A stretch of DNA of 64,000 bases from Variovorax sp. EL159 (lineage in GTDB: Bacteria > Pseudomonadota > Gammaproteobacteria > Burkholderiales > Burkholderiaceae_C): positions 248,001-312,000 of the forward strand of contig NZ_FMUJ01000006.1 in assembly GCF_900100965.1 (NCBI RefSeq). Reading direction: 5' to 3'. Positions 18,271 to 26,747 of this stretch are shown here, in pieces; positions within the stretch are counted from its first letter, which is position 1; every line of letters begins with the position of its first letter. Both the position numbers and the translations under genes were made by a program. The notes beneath the pieces were generated by a model, which saw nothing but the letters and a program-made list of their open reading frames with translations, was not told the DNA's origin and did no database searches.

Positions 18271-19722
18271 ATGACCGACATCTCCATGTTCATCGACGGC
18301 GAACATCGCGCAGCCACCGGCGGCACCAGCTTCGAGCGCCGCAACCCGCTGGACGGCGGCATCGCCACGCGCGCGCCCGCCGCCACGCCGGCCGATGCGG
18401 TCGCCGCTGTCGAGGCCGCGCACCGCGCCTTCGCCAGCTGGTCGCAGACCGGCCCCGGCGCGCGCCGTGCGCTGTTGCTCAAGGCCGCGCATGCGCTCGA
18501 ATCGCGCGCCGATGCCTTTGTCCAGGCGATGGCGCGCGAGACCGGCGCCTCGGCGCTGTGGGCCGGTTTCAACGTGCACCTGGCGGCCGGCATCCTCACC
18601 GAGGCCGCCTCGCTCACCACGCAGATCGCCGGCGAGGTGATCCCGTCCGACGTGCCGGGCAGCCTGGCCATGGGCGTGCGGCAGGCGGCCGGCGTGGTGA
18701 TCGGCATCGCGCCGTGGAACGCACCGGTGATCCTGGCCACGCGCGCCATCGCGACGCCGCTGGCCTGCGGCAACACCGTGGTGCTCAAGGGCTCGGAGCT
18801 GTGCCCCGAGACGCATGCGCTCATCATCGAAGCACTGGCCGAAGCCGGCTTGCCCAAGGGCACGGTGAACTTCGTCACCAACGCGCCCGCCGATGCCGGT
18901 GCCGTGGTCGAGGCCATGGTGGCGCACCCGGCCGTGCGCCGCGTCAACTTCACCGGGTCGACGCGCGTCGGCAAGCTGATCGCGCAGACCTGCGCCAAGT
19001 ACCTGAAGCCCGCCGTGCTCGAACTCGGCGGCAAGGCGCCCTTCGTGGTGCTGGACGATGCCGACATCGACGCGGCGGTGAACGCGGCGATCTTCGGTTC
19101 CTTCGCCAACTCCGGCCAGATCTGCATGTCGACCGAACGCATCGTGGTCGACAACGCCATCGCCGATGAATTCGTTTCGAAGTTCGCGGCCCGCGCGCAG
19201 GCCCTGCCGCTGGGCGACCCGCGCGAAGGCCCGGTGGTGCTCGGCTCGGTGGTCGACATGAGCACGGTGAAACGCTGCAACGCGCTCATCGACGACGCGC
19301 TGGCCAAGGGCGCCAGGCTGGTGTGCGGCGGCAAGGCGACCCACACGCTGATGCCCGCCACCGTGCTCGACCACGTGACGCCGGCCATGGAGATCTACCG
19401 CGAGGAATCCTTCGGCCCGGTCAAGGCCGTGGTGCGCGTCAGCGGCGTGGAAGAAGCCGTGGCCATTGCCAACGACAACGAGTTCGGCCTGTCGTCGGCC
19501 GTGTTCGGCCGCGACGTGGCACGCGCATGGAACGTGGCGCAGCGCATCGAAGCCGGCATCTGCCATGTGAACGGCCCCACGGTGCACGACGAGGCGCAGA
19601 TGCCCTTCGGCGGCGTCAAGGCCTCGGGCTATGGGCGCTTCGGCGGACGGGCCGGCGTGGAAGCCTTCACGGAGCTGCGCTGGATCACGGTGCAGACGAC
19701 GCCGCGCCACTATCCGTTCTGA
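18271..19722 (+). CDS. Aldehyde dehydrogenase, salicylaldehyde/vanillin dehydrogenase-like
   Basis: A 483-residue NAD(P)-dependent aldehyde dehydrogenase. Visible motifs are APWNAPVILATRAIATPLACGNTVVLK, the catalytic glutamate region LELGGKAPF, the catalytic cysteine in NSGQICMSTERI and EESFGPV. The wording of the first motif is typical of the salicylaldehyde/vanillin dehydrogenase group, which oxidise aromatic aldehydes to acids. It closes the Liv-type operon. Together with the FeaR-like regulator this suggests uptake and oxidation of an aromatic compound; the exact aldehyde is not determinable. Convergent with the TelA operon, 18 bp away. Confidence 0.88.
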   Translation: MTDISMFIDGEHRAATGGTSFERRNPLDGGIATRAPAATPADAVAAVEAAHRAFASWSQTGPGARRALLLKAAHALESRADAFVQAMARETGASALWAGFNVHLAAGILTEAASLTTQIAGEVIPSDVPGSLAMGVRQAAGVVIGIAPWNAPVILATRAIATPLACGNTVVLKGSELCPETHALIIEALAEAGLPKGTVNFVTNAPADAGAVVEAMVAHPAVRRVNFTGSTRVGKLIAQTCAKYLKPAVLELGGKAPFVVLDDADIDAAVNAAIFGSFANSGQICMSTERIVVDNAIADEFVSKFAARAQALPLGDPREGPVVLGSVVDMSTVKRCNALIDDALAKGARLVCGGKATHTLMPATVLDHVTPAMEIYREESFGPVKAVVRVSGVEEAVAIANDNEFGLSSAVFGRDVARAWNVAQRIEAGICHVNGPTVHDEAQMPFGGVKASGYGRFGGRAGVEAFTELRWITVQTTPRHYPF

Positions 19723-19740
19723 TTGCTCGCCCCGTAAGCC

Positions 19741-20370
19741 TCAACCCGCCAGGAAGTCCGGCTGGTTGAATTTCTTCTCCAGGAACTGCCCATTGGCCAC
19801 CAGCGCGGCCGCGTCGCTGGAGGCCACGTTGGCCACGATCTCGCGCAGCTTGCCGTCGAGCAGGCCCAGCTGTTCGCCGAGCAGCTGGCGCGCGGTCTTA
19901 CCGTCTTTCACGGCATGGGTGATGCGAAAGGCGGGCGGCAGCGCGACGTAGTTGGCCAGCGTCTCGGGCAGGTAGCGCAGCACGGTCTCGCGCACGGTGA
20001 ACAGGTCGTCGCCGTGCGAGCCGGCCCCCACCAGGCGCGGCAGCACCTCGCCCACCGAGCCGCGCACGCTGTCCAGGCTCTTGCGCATGTCTTCGGTCAG
20101 GTGCGGCTGTGCCTGCGCCACCACGCGGTCCAGGCGCTCCAGCGTCTGCTCGACGCTCAGGCTGTCTTCGATGCGGCGCTCCAGTTCGGGCGCCTTGCGG
20201 CCCAGCAGCCAGCCGGCCACGTACAGGCCGGCCGTGATCAGCAGCCACCCGCGGTCGATGACGCCGGCGAACAGCAGGGCCGGCCCGAGCAGCGCCAGCG
20301 CGCAGCCCAGGATATTGGCGTTGCCGTACAAAAACAGCAGCGCCCGCAGCTTCAGCGAACGCTCCGGCAT
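19741..20370 (-). CDS. XpaC-like membrane protein of the TelA operon
   Basis: A 209-residue protein. Two close hydrophobic helices (about residues 9-45, LLFLYGNANILGCALALLG and LLITAGLYVAGWLLG) are followed by a long helical soluble part with RRIEDSLSVEQTLERLDRVVAQ and LTEDMRKSLDSVRGSVGEVLPRL. The layout is that of XpaC (5-bromo-4-chloroindolyl phosphate hydrolysis family), which is often beside a TelA gene, as in Bacillus xpaC-yaaN; the family call is a guess from layout and context. Its ATG overlaps the stop of the VWA gene by one base (TGATG), so it is the last gene of the operon. Confidence 0.6.
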   Translation of the reverse strand: MPERSLKLRALLFLYGNANILGCALALLGPALLFAGVIDRGWLLITAGLYVAGWLLGRKAPELERRIEDSLSVEQTLERLDRVVAQAQPHLTEDMRKSLDSVRGSVGEVLPRLVGAGSHGDDLFTVRETVLRYLPETLANYVALPPAFRITHAVKDGKTARQLLGEQLGLLDGKLREIVANVASSDAAALVANGQFLEKKFNQPDFLAG

Positions 20371-21953
20371 CACTGGTAGCCCCGGATTTCCTTGAACACC
20401 TGGCCCAGCTGCAGCTTGCGGCCGTCGAACTCGCGCCCGCCCGAGAGCTGTGCGATCTGCTGCATCTCGGACACGTTGCCCTCGCCGAACAGGATCGGGA
20501 AGATGCGCGCTGGCAGGCCGCGCGCATAGCGCTCGCGGAACTCGTGCAGCTTCAGGCCCGAGTTGTTCTCGCCATCGGTCAGCAGCACGATGCTGACGAA
20601 GCGGTCGGGCTCGCGCTGCTGCTCCTGCCGCGCCAGGTCTTCGGCGGCGGCGAGCGCGGAGTAGATCGCGGTGCCGCCATCGGCCCGCATCGCATCGGCC
20701 TGGCGGCGCAGTTCGGTGCGCGCGGCATCGATCTGGTCGGCATCGAAGCGCACCCACACGGGCTCCGACACCTGCGTGGCGAAGGGAATCAGCACCACGC
20801 GCTCGCGGCTCTGGAAGGCGCTGTAGCGCGTGCTGGCGGTGCCCGCATCGGCGCCCGAGAGCAGCTTGAGCGCCTCGCGCATCGACGCCAGGCGCTGGCC
20901 CGCCATCGAGCCACTGAGGTCGAGCACGAAGATCGAGGTGGCGGGCTTGCGCCATTGCGACTGGTAGGTGCCGAGCACCGCGTCGATCACCTCCAGCCGG
21001 TTGGGAAAGCTCAGCTCGGCCACGGCCGCCGTGGGCAAGGCACTGGCGGTGGCCACTTCGGGGTTGGCGGGGCGCAGGAAGGCGGCCGAGAGCGCATCGC
21101 GCTGGAACGGCGCGGCCTTGAGCGTGGCCACCAGTTGGGTGTAGGCCTCGCGCTTGTCGGCGTTGAGCAGCATCAGCGGGTAGTCGGCCGAGATCATGCC
21201 GTCGCGCGGGTAGATCAGCGTGAGCTGGTCGGCGGCGGGCAGCTTCTCGTTGGCGCGCAGGATCACGGCCTCGTAGTTCACCATCGCGTCGATGGCCGAG
21301 GGGTCCTTGATGTAGGCCTCGGCCAGCCAGCCGGAGCTGCCGGCGGTGAGCTTCTGGCCCGAGAGAAAGGCCTTGAGCGTCTTGCCGTCCACGTCCTGCG
21401 CGCTCAGGTCTTCGGTCTTGCCCGCCAGCGCGGACGCCACCGCGAACAGCGCACTCATGCCGGTGTTGGAGCTGGTGGCATTGGTCATGCCGTAGCGCAG
21501 CTGGCCGCTGCTCGCGGCCTTGGCGATCTCGGCCCAGCCGGGCGGGCGCTTGTTCCATCCGAGCTGCGCGGCCTTGGCGTTCTTCACGCCGAGGGCAATG
21601 CGCGAATAGAAGAGCTTGTCGCGCGCCAGCGGCTTGGTCTGCAGTGCGAGCGCGGGATAGGCGCCGTTGGGCGGCAGGATCGCGTCAAAGCGCTCGCCGG
21701 CGTTGATGCGCTCGACGATGTCCAGCGTGCCGGCATACGAGAGCTTCACCTCCACGCCCGCCGCCTTCGCGGCTGCCACGATGGGCCCTTCGAGATCCTT
21801 CAGTTCCGAGCCCGCGAGGATGGTGAAGGCGGCGCCCGACGCCACCACCGGTGCGCCGTTGGTGGCCTGCGCGTCCTGCTGCGGCTCGCAGGCCGCGAGG
21901 CCCATCGCCAGCAGCGCGATCGCGAACAGCCAGCGCATGCGCGCCAGGCTCAC
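20370..21953 (-). CDS. Lipoprotein with binding-protein-like domain and VWA domain
   Basis: A 527-residue lipoprotein: signal and lipobox LLAMGLAAC near residue 21, then an extracellular-solute-binding-like domain (about residues 40-300, AFTILAGSELKDLEGPIVAAAK), then a von Willebrand A domain from about 335 with a complete MIDAS (DLSGSM, threonine in DGGTAIYSAL, LLTDGEN). VWA domains bind partners through a metal ion. The GTG start at 21953 lies within the TelA stop (GTGA); an ATG five codons later is possible. Joining a binding-protein lobe to a VWA domain on the outer side of the membrane, beside cytoplasmic TelA, implies a trans-envelope complex, by inference. Confidence 0.85.
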   Translation of the reverse strand: MSLARMRWLFAIALLAMGLAACEPQQDAQATNGAPVVASGAAFTILAGSELKDLEGPIVAAAKAAGVEVKLSYAGTLDIVERINAGERFDAILPPNGAYPALALQTKPLARDKLFYSRIALGVKNAKAAQLGWNKRPPGWAEIAKAASSGQLRYGMTNATSSNTGMSALFAVASALAGKTEDLSAQDVDGKTLKAFLSGQKLTAGSSGWLAEAYIKDPSAIDAMVNYEAVILRANEKLPAADQLTLIYPRDGMISADYPLMLLNADKREAYTQLVATLKAAPFQRDALSAAFLRPANPEVATASALPTAAVAELSFPNRLEVIDAVLGTYQSQWRKPATSIFVLDLSGSMAGQRLASMREALKLLSGADAGTASTRYSAFQSRERVVLIPFATQVSEPVWVRFDADQIDAARTELRRQADAMRADGGTAIYSALAAAEDLARQEQQREPDRFVSIVLLTDGENNSGLKLHEFRERYARGLPARIFPILFGEGNVSEMQQIAQLSGGREFDGRKLQLGQVFKEIRGYQ

Positions 21954-23203
21954 AGCGCGACCTCGCCGCGCGGCTGCTGCAGCGCCTGCGCGCCTTCCTG
22001 GCGGCGCACGCGGTCCAGGTAGGTGCGGCTCTTGGCAACTTCGTTGGTCAGCGTGTCCACCGTGGTCTGCATCGAATCGAGCGCGCGGCTCTTGAAGTCG
22101 GCGATCGTGTCCATGGTCTGGTAGATGTTGGCAAAGGCCTGCTGCAGCTTGGCGATCTCGATAGTGCTGGAGGCCGCCTGCTGGTGGATGGCGCTGCTCT
22201 GGTCGCGCAGCATCTCGCTGGTGCTGGCGATCAGGTTGCCGGTGGTGGCGTTGAGCGCGCTGATCTGGTCGAGCACCAGCTTCTGGTTCGACAGCGCCTG
22301 CGCCACGATCACGGCGGTGCGCAGCGCGGCCACGGTGGTGGTGGTGGCGCGGTCCACGCCCTTCATCAGCTCCAGGTTGTTCTTGCGGATCATGTCCAGC
22401 GCCAGGTAGCCCTGGATGTTCACCGCCAGTTGGGTCAGCAGGTCGGTGACCTTCTGGCGCGAATAGAACAGCATTTCTTCGCGCACCACGCGGGCCTTCT
22501 CGGGGTCGCTCGCCTCCAGCTCGCGCGCCTTGGCATCGAGCTGGCTGTCGAGCGCCTTGCCGATGTGCACGTATTTTTCGAGCCGCTCCATCAGCGTCCA
22601 GAGGTTGACCTTTTCCTGCTCGATGGCGGTGTTGTCGCGCAGCAGTTCGTCCTTGCCGCGCTTGAGCGATTCGATGATCGCGTTCAGGTGCGTCTGCGAC
22701 GACTGGTAGCGCTCGAAGTACGCGATAAGCTTGTTGACCAGCGGAATGAGGCCCAGCAGCTTGCGCGCCGAGAACAGGTCGCCCTGCTTCGAGGGGTCGA
22801 GGTCTTCGACCTGGTGGCGCAGGTCGATGAGCGACTGGCCGATCTGCGCGCCCTTGTCGAACAGGCCGTTGCGCAGCGAGCCCACGGGCCGGTCGAGCAT
22901 GCGGTTGGAGACCGAGGCCGAAGCCTCGATGTCCTTGGTGCCCATCGAATGGATGCGCTCCACCGCTTCCTTGAACTGCGGATGCTGGCTGTCGTGCTGC
23001 GTGATGTCTTCGATGAAGCGCGCCACCTGCGCGTCGAGCTCGGCCACGTCCTCGGGCTTCAGGCGCACCTTGCCGCTGGCCGATTCCACCGGCACCACCG
23101 CGACGGCGGCCGGCGGCTCGAGCGTGAAGGCCTGCGGCGGCTGGAGTTCGACCGGCGCGGGGGCCGTGGTGGTGGTGTTCGTTGCAGTGACGGGCGCGTT
23201 CAT
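21950..23203 (-). CDS. TelA-family protein (toxic anion resistance)
   Basis: A 417-residue TelA/KlaB family protein, mostly alpha-helical. After a Pro/Thr-rich start (residues 1-50) it shows the family core VNKLIAYFERYQSSQTHLNAI, then EQEKVNLWTLMERLEKYVHIGKALD and the C-terminal TMDTIADFKSRALDSMQTTV. Members are linked to tellurite resistance on RP4 and to envelope stress, but the biochemical role is unsettled. The ATG at 23203 has AAGGAA six bases upstream; the ATG at 23221 overlapping the previous stop (TAATG) would add six residues. Second gene of the four-gene operon. Confidence 0.9.
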   Translation of the reverse strand: MNAPVTATNTTTTAPAPVELQPPQAFTLEPPAAVAVVPVESASGKVRLKPEDVAELDAQVARFIEDITQHDSQHPQFKEAVERIHSMGTKDIEASASVSNRMLDRPVGSLRNGLFDKGAQIGQSLIDLRHQVEDLDPSKQGDLFSARKLLGLIPLVNKLIAYFERYQSSQTHLNAIIESLKRGKDELLRDNTAIEQEKVNLWTLMERLEKYVHIGKALDSQLDAKARELEASDPEKARVVREEMLFYSRQKVTDLLTQLAVNIQGYLALDMIRKNNLELMKGVDRATTTTVAALRTAVIVAQALSNQKLVLDQISALNATTGNLIASTSEMLRDQSSAIHQQAASSTIEIAKLQQAFANIYQTMDTIADFKSRALDSMQTTVDTLTNEVAKSRTYLDRVRRQEGAQALQQPRGEVAL

Positions 23204-23220
23204 GAGGGTTCCTTGATTCA

Positions 23221-24345
23221 TTACTTGAAGCGGGCTTCGATGCCCGTGGTCATTCGTTCCAGCCACTCGAAGCTGGGCGGGTCGATCACGTCGACCAGCA
23301 CGTCGGGCACCTTCACGCCGCGCGCGGCCCAGGTCTCGGGGCCCTTGGTGTCGCCGCCGGTGCGGTAGCCGTATTCGTGCGCCAGCTCGCGCAGCGCCGG
23401 GTCGTTCTCGAGCGCCGCGCCGAGCCGCGCGCCGCCCGGCGTGTAGGGCACCAGCACGTGCTTGGAGAAGACGGTGGGCTTGGGGTAGAGCAGCACCATG
23501 TCGCTCTTGAGGCGGTCGGGGTTCTTCAGCCAGAACTCGACCATCTGCGATTCGTAGGCCACCAGCAGCGGCGCCTTGCCCATGCCGAGCGCCAGGTAGT
23601 CCTCGAACGGGCCGGCCGACGACTGCTCCTGGAAGCCCTGCCGCAGGAACAGCGGCGCGACCACCGGCATGACGCGGTCCACGTCTTCCTGGCTCTGCAC
23701 GATCTGCTGGCTGTTGGCCAGGTAGCTTGCGAGCGCGAGGTACATCGCGGCCGAGTTGGAGGTGCGCACGTCGGTCGAGTTGATGAGCAGCGACTTGCTG
23801 GTGGAAAAGGCGCTGCTGGCCTTCAGCTCCTTCCAGCGCGTGCCCTTCTCGATCATGGCCATCAGGCCCGGCAGGTCGACCACGTAGTAGAAGTCGCCCT
23901 GCTTCTGCGCCATGCCGTTGGCCACGAGAATTTCGGCGATGGGCCGCCAGCTGGCCAGCACGATCGGCGTGTAGAACGGGTTGAAGACGTTCGGCGCCTT
24001 GGCCAGCGTCTTCAGTTGCGCGGCGGCGGGCGCGCCCGAGGGAAAGACGAAGTCGAACTTGCTGGCGTCGTAGCGGCTGGCAATGGCGCGCGAGCCGGCC
24101 TTCTCGACGATGACGGTGATGCCCTGCGCGGCCAGCGCCTTCTGCACGCGCGGGTCGGCAAAGAAGGTCTCTTTTTCGGAGCCGATCAGGCCACGCAGCG
24201 TGACCTGTTTGTCCTGCTCGATCCGCGCGGCGGCAGCGGTGGCCGATTCATCGTGCAGGCGGGTGTTGGAATACCAGACACCGGACGCGACCGCCGCCAG
24301 CAGCACCACGGCCAGCACCGGCGCGATCAGCTTTCGAATTTCCAA
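23221..24345 (-). CDS. Membrane-anchored binding-protein-like protein, first gene of TelA operon
   Basis: A 374-residue protein with one N-terminal membrane helix (about residues 7-25, LIAPVLAVVLLAAVASGVW) with no lipobox, so it stays anchored with the rest outside. The body resembles a type 2 solute-binding protein (GLIGSEKETFFADPRVQKAL, FDFVFPSGAPAAAQL, MGKAPLLVAYESQMVEFWL). The start is TTG: an in-frame TGA lies two codons upstream, no ATG or GTG is usable, and GAGGAG sits eight bases before the TTG. It has no permease or ATPase partner, so it is probably a sensor or structural part of the TelA system rather than a transporter subunit. Confidence 0.75.
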   Translation of the reverse strand: MEIRKLIAPVLAVVLLAAVASGVWYSNTRLHDESATAAAARIEQDKQVTLRGLIGSEKETFFADPRVQKALAAQGITVIVEKAGSRAIASRYDASKFDFVFPSGAPAAAQLKTLAKAPNVFNPFYTPIVLASWRPIAEILVANGMAQKQGDFYYVVDLPGLMAMIEKGTRWKELKASSAFSTSKSLLINSTDVRTSNSAAMYLALASYLANSQQIVQSQEDVDRVMPVVAPLFLRQGFQEQSSAGPFEDYLALGMGKAPLLVAYESQMVEFWLKNPDRLKSDMVLLYPKPTVFSKHVLVPYTPGGARLGAALENDPALRELAHEYGYRTGGDTKGPETWAARGVKVPDVLVDVIDPPSFEWLERMTTGIEARFK

Positions 24346-24360
24346 ATCTCATGCTCCTCA

Positions 24361-24379
24361 CCTCCCTGTGAGCGGGAGG
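24361..24379 (-). other. Hairpin upstream of the TelA operon
   Basis: CCTCCC and GGGAGG form a perfect 6-bp stem around a 7-base loop, directly before the ribosome binding site of the TTG-started gene. No T-run follows, so it is not a typical intrinsic terminator for the upstream aminotransferase gene. It could pair with or present the ribosome binding site. Role uncertain. Confidence 0.35.
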
Positions 24380-24411
24380 CGAGAAACATCCTACCGACCG
24401 AATATGACGGT

Positions 24412-25713
24412 TTATGACACGCCGATGTCAGCCGCGATCTCGGCGGTGATGCGCAGGAATTTCTCCATGTCGGCCACCGAGTTGCAGTGCAGCGGCGACA
24501 CGCGCACGGTGCCCGCCAGGCCGAAGGATTCGAGCATGCGCTTCGAGTAGATGCTGGTCGCCACGCGCTCGTAGACCGTCACGCCGCGCTTGCCGTACTC
24601 GACCACCGCCTGCGTGCAGTCGATGCGGTCGAAGCCGATGCCCAGGATCAGGTCGCGCTTGCTCAGGTCTTCATGGTCGAGGAAGACGTTCACGCCTTTC
24701 ATCTCGCGCAGGCCGGTGGCGTTGGCGGTGCCGTCCAGCAGCGTGGCGAGCAGCGCGCGTTCGTGCAGCTCGATGTGCGTGATGCCGGCCACGAACAATG
24801 CGCGGCGGTCGGTGGCGTCAGTGAAGTGCCCACCCAGCCAACACACGTAGTCGACGATCTCGGTGAGCACGGCGAACTGCCACGGCGCGGCGCTGCCCAG
24901 GTCCCAGTAGTCGGGCTTCTTGCCCGCCAGCTTGTGGTGCGGCAGCACGGCCGCGCGGTCGGACACCCACGTCAGGCCCGAGCCCCGGCAGCCGAAGAAC
25001 TTGTAGGGTGCGATGTTGATGCCGTCCACCGGCGTCTTCTGCAGGTCGATCAGGCCGTGCGGTGCGTGCTGCACCGCGTCCACCACGATGTACAGGTCGG
25101 GCTTGACGGCGCGCGCGCGGCGCACGACCTCTTCGATGTCGAGCTTGGCGCCGGAGATGTTCGAGGCGTAGATCACGTTGAGCAGGCAGGTGCCCTGATC
25201 GACCAGCGCAACGATGGCATCGACATCGACGCCGCCGGTCACGGGGTTGCTCGGCGCCACGCGCAGCTCGCGGCCGAGCCGTTCGGCATAGAGGCTCATC
25301 GCGTCGAAGGCCGACGGGTGCTCCAGCACGGTCGTGACCATGTTCGTGCCCGGCACGTTCTCGGCGATGGCGCGCACCATGTCGAACATGGCGCCCGATG
25401 CGGTGAGCGAGGCGTACACGCTGCCGCCCTGCGCATTGAGGATGGTGCGCAGGTCGGCGCAGCCCTTGGCCTGGATGTCCTGCAGCTCGACGGCGGTGGC
25501 GTGGATGCGCTCGGCGTTGTCGGGAATGGCATCGACCTGCGCGAAGCGCTCGACCGCCGCCTTCAGGCGGAACGAGCCGCCGGCGTTGTCGAAGTACAGC
25601 CGCTCGCGGCCGTGATGGTCATGGTCGACCAGCAGAAAGCGCTGCTTGACCTCGCGCATCAGCACGCTCGAAAAGGCCTCGCCACGGGTACGGTTCATCA
25701 GCTTGGAAACCAT
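24412..25713 (-). CDS. Class V aminotransferase, cysteine desulfurase-like
   Basis: A 433-residue PLP enzyme of the NifS/CsdA-like class V aminotransferase family. Landmarks are YFDNAGGSFRL, VLEHPSAFDAM, VVDAVQHAPHG (Asp and His contacting the cofactor) and NIAPYKFFGCRGSG with the PLP lysine. A short mobile cysteine loop typical of true desulfurases is not obvious, so lyase, epimerase or other activities remain possible. It follows the amino-acid binding protein gene by three bases and is probably cotranscribed; the binding protein may supply its substrate or sense it. Confidence 0.8.
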   Translation of the reverse strand: MVSKLMNRTRGEAFSSVLMREVKQRFLLVDHDHHGRERLYFDNAGGSFRLKAAVERFAQVDAIPDNAERIHATAVELQDIQAKGCADLRTILNAQGGSVYASLTASGAMFDMVRAIAENVPGTNMVTTVLEHPSAFDAMSLYAERLGRELRVAPSNPVTGGVDVDAIVALVDQGTCLLNVIYASNISGAKLDIEEVVRRARAVKPDLYIVVDAVQHAPHGLIDLQKTPVDGINIAPYKFFGCRGSGLTWVSDRAAVLPHHKLAGKKPDYWDLGSAAPWQFAVLTEIVDYVCWLGGHFTDATDRRALFVAGITHIELHERALLATLLDGTANATGLREMKGVNVFLDHEDLSKRDLILGIGFDRIDCTQAVVEYGKRGVTVYERVATSIYSKRMLESFGLAGTVRVSPLHCNSVADMEKFLRITAEIAADIGVS

Positions 25714-25716
25714 CGC

Positions 25717-26610
25717 TCAGACGCCCTTGTTGTTGGGGTTCTTGTAGATCTCGCGCACCGCGTCCGACATCGGGAAGTTCAAGTTCGCGTTCTTCGGCGG
25801 AATCGGCGACATGAACCACTTGGTGTAGAGCTGCTCGATGGCGCCCGACTTCATGAGCCCGGCCACGGTCTGGTCGACCAGCGCCTTGAACTGCGGGTCG
25901 TCCTTGCGCAGCATGATCCCGTAGGGCTCCTGGCGCAGCGACTCCTTCAGGATCTTGTAGTCGCCCGGGTTGGTCGCGCTGGCGATCATGCCGGCGAGCT
26001 GCACGTCATCGAGCACGTAGGCGTCGGCACGGCCGGTGGACAGCAGCAGGAAGCCGTCGGAGGTGTCCTTGCCGGCGATCTCGTTCACTTCGATGGTGCC
26101 GTTCTTGCGCGCGCCGCGCAGCAGCTGGATCGAGGTGCTGCCCGAGACGGTCGCCACGTTCTTGCCGTTGAGGTCGGCGAAGGTGTTGATGCCGGAGTTC
26201 TTGCGCACCGCGGCGGTGATGTTGGTCACGAAGTGGCTGGGCGCGAAGTCGACCTGCGCCTGGCGCTGCGTGGTGTTGGTGGTGGTCGCGCAGTCGAGGT
26301 CGACCGTGCCGTTCTGCAGCAGCGGAATGCGATTGGTCGAGTTGAGCATGGTGTAGCGCACCTCGATCTTGGGCAGGCCCAGCTTGGCCTTGATGGCATC
26401 GACGATCTTCAGGCAGATGTCGTTGGTGAAGCCGATGGGCGCACTGTCGGCGCTGAGTTTGTACGAGAACGGGATCTGGCTGTCGCGCGCGCCGATCTGG
26501 ACCGTGCCGCTCTCCTTGATCTTCTGCAGGGTGCCGCCGTCCTGGGCGCTGGCGGCGGCGCACGTGAGGGCAAGGGCGAATCCGAATGCGAGAGGCAGTT
26601 TGAAGTCCAT
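25717..26610 (-). CDS. Amino-acid-type ABC substrate-binding protein (GltI/family 3)
   Basis: A 297-residue binding protein with a Sec signal (LPLAFGFALALTCAAASAQ) and family 3 features: LQKIKESGTVQIGARDSQIPFSY, then IVDAIKAKLG and KDDPQFKALVDQTV. Close relatives bind glutamate, aspartate or other polar amino acids. No permease or ATPase gene is nearby, so it is an orphan that must share another importer. It is the first gene of a two-gene unit with the class V aminotransferase and is divergent from a LysR gene. Confidence 0.88.
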   Translation of the reverse strand: MDFKLPLAFGFALALTCAAASAQDGGTLQKIKESGTVQIGARDSQIPFSYKLSADSAPIGFTNDICLKIVDAIKAKLGLPKIEVRYTMLNSTNRIPLLQNGTVDLDCATTTNTTQRQAQVDFAPSHFVTNITAAVRKNSGINTFADLNGKNVATVSGSTSIQLLRGARKNGTIEVNEIAGKDTSDGFLLLSTGRADAYVLDDVQLAGMIASATNPGDYKILKESLRQEPYGIMLRKDDPQFKALVDQTVAGLMKSGAIEQLYTKWFMSPIPPKNANLNFPMSDAVREIYKNPNNKGV

Positions 26611-26692
26611 GGTGTGTGTATTCCTTGGTTTGCAATGACGGTGGCCTGGCCCGGATCTTCAGCGCCTCGATGAATTTCTAAAAGCGATTTTT

Positions 26693-26707
26693 TGTGATCG
26701 AATTACA
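26693..26707. promoter_or_regulatory. Candidate LysR operator in divergent promoter
   Basis: TGTGATCGAATTACA is an imperfect dyad (TGT-AT/AT-ACA) in the A+T-rich 134-bp gap between the binding-protein gene and the divergent LysR gene. LysR regulators usually bind such dyads in the promoter they share with their target. Its use here is inference. Confidence 0.4.
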
Positions 26708-26747
26708 TGAATAAAAGCATTCTTTCGACCAAGGACCGCCCACCGTG

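Noticed and set aside
21950..23203. Tellurite-resistance operon as a firm functional call
   Set aside because: TelA homologues are common in strains with no tellurite phenotype, and no terZABCDE-type or methyltransferase genes are present.
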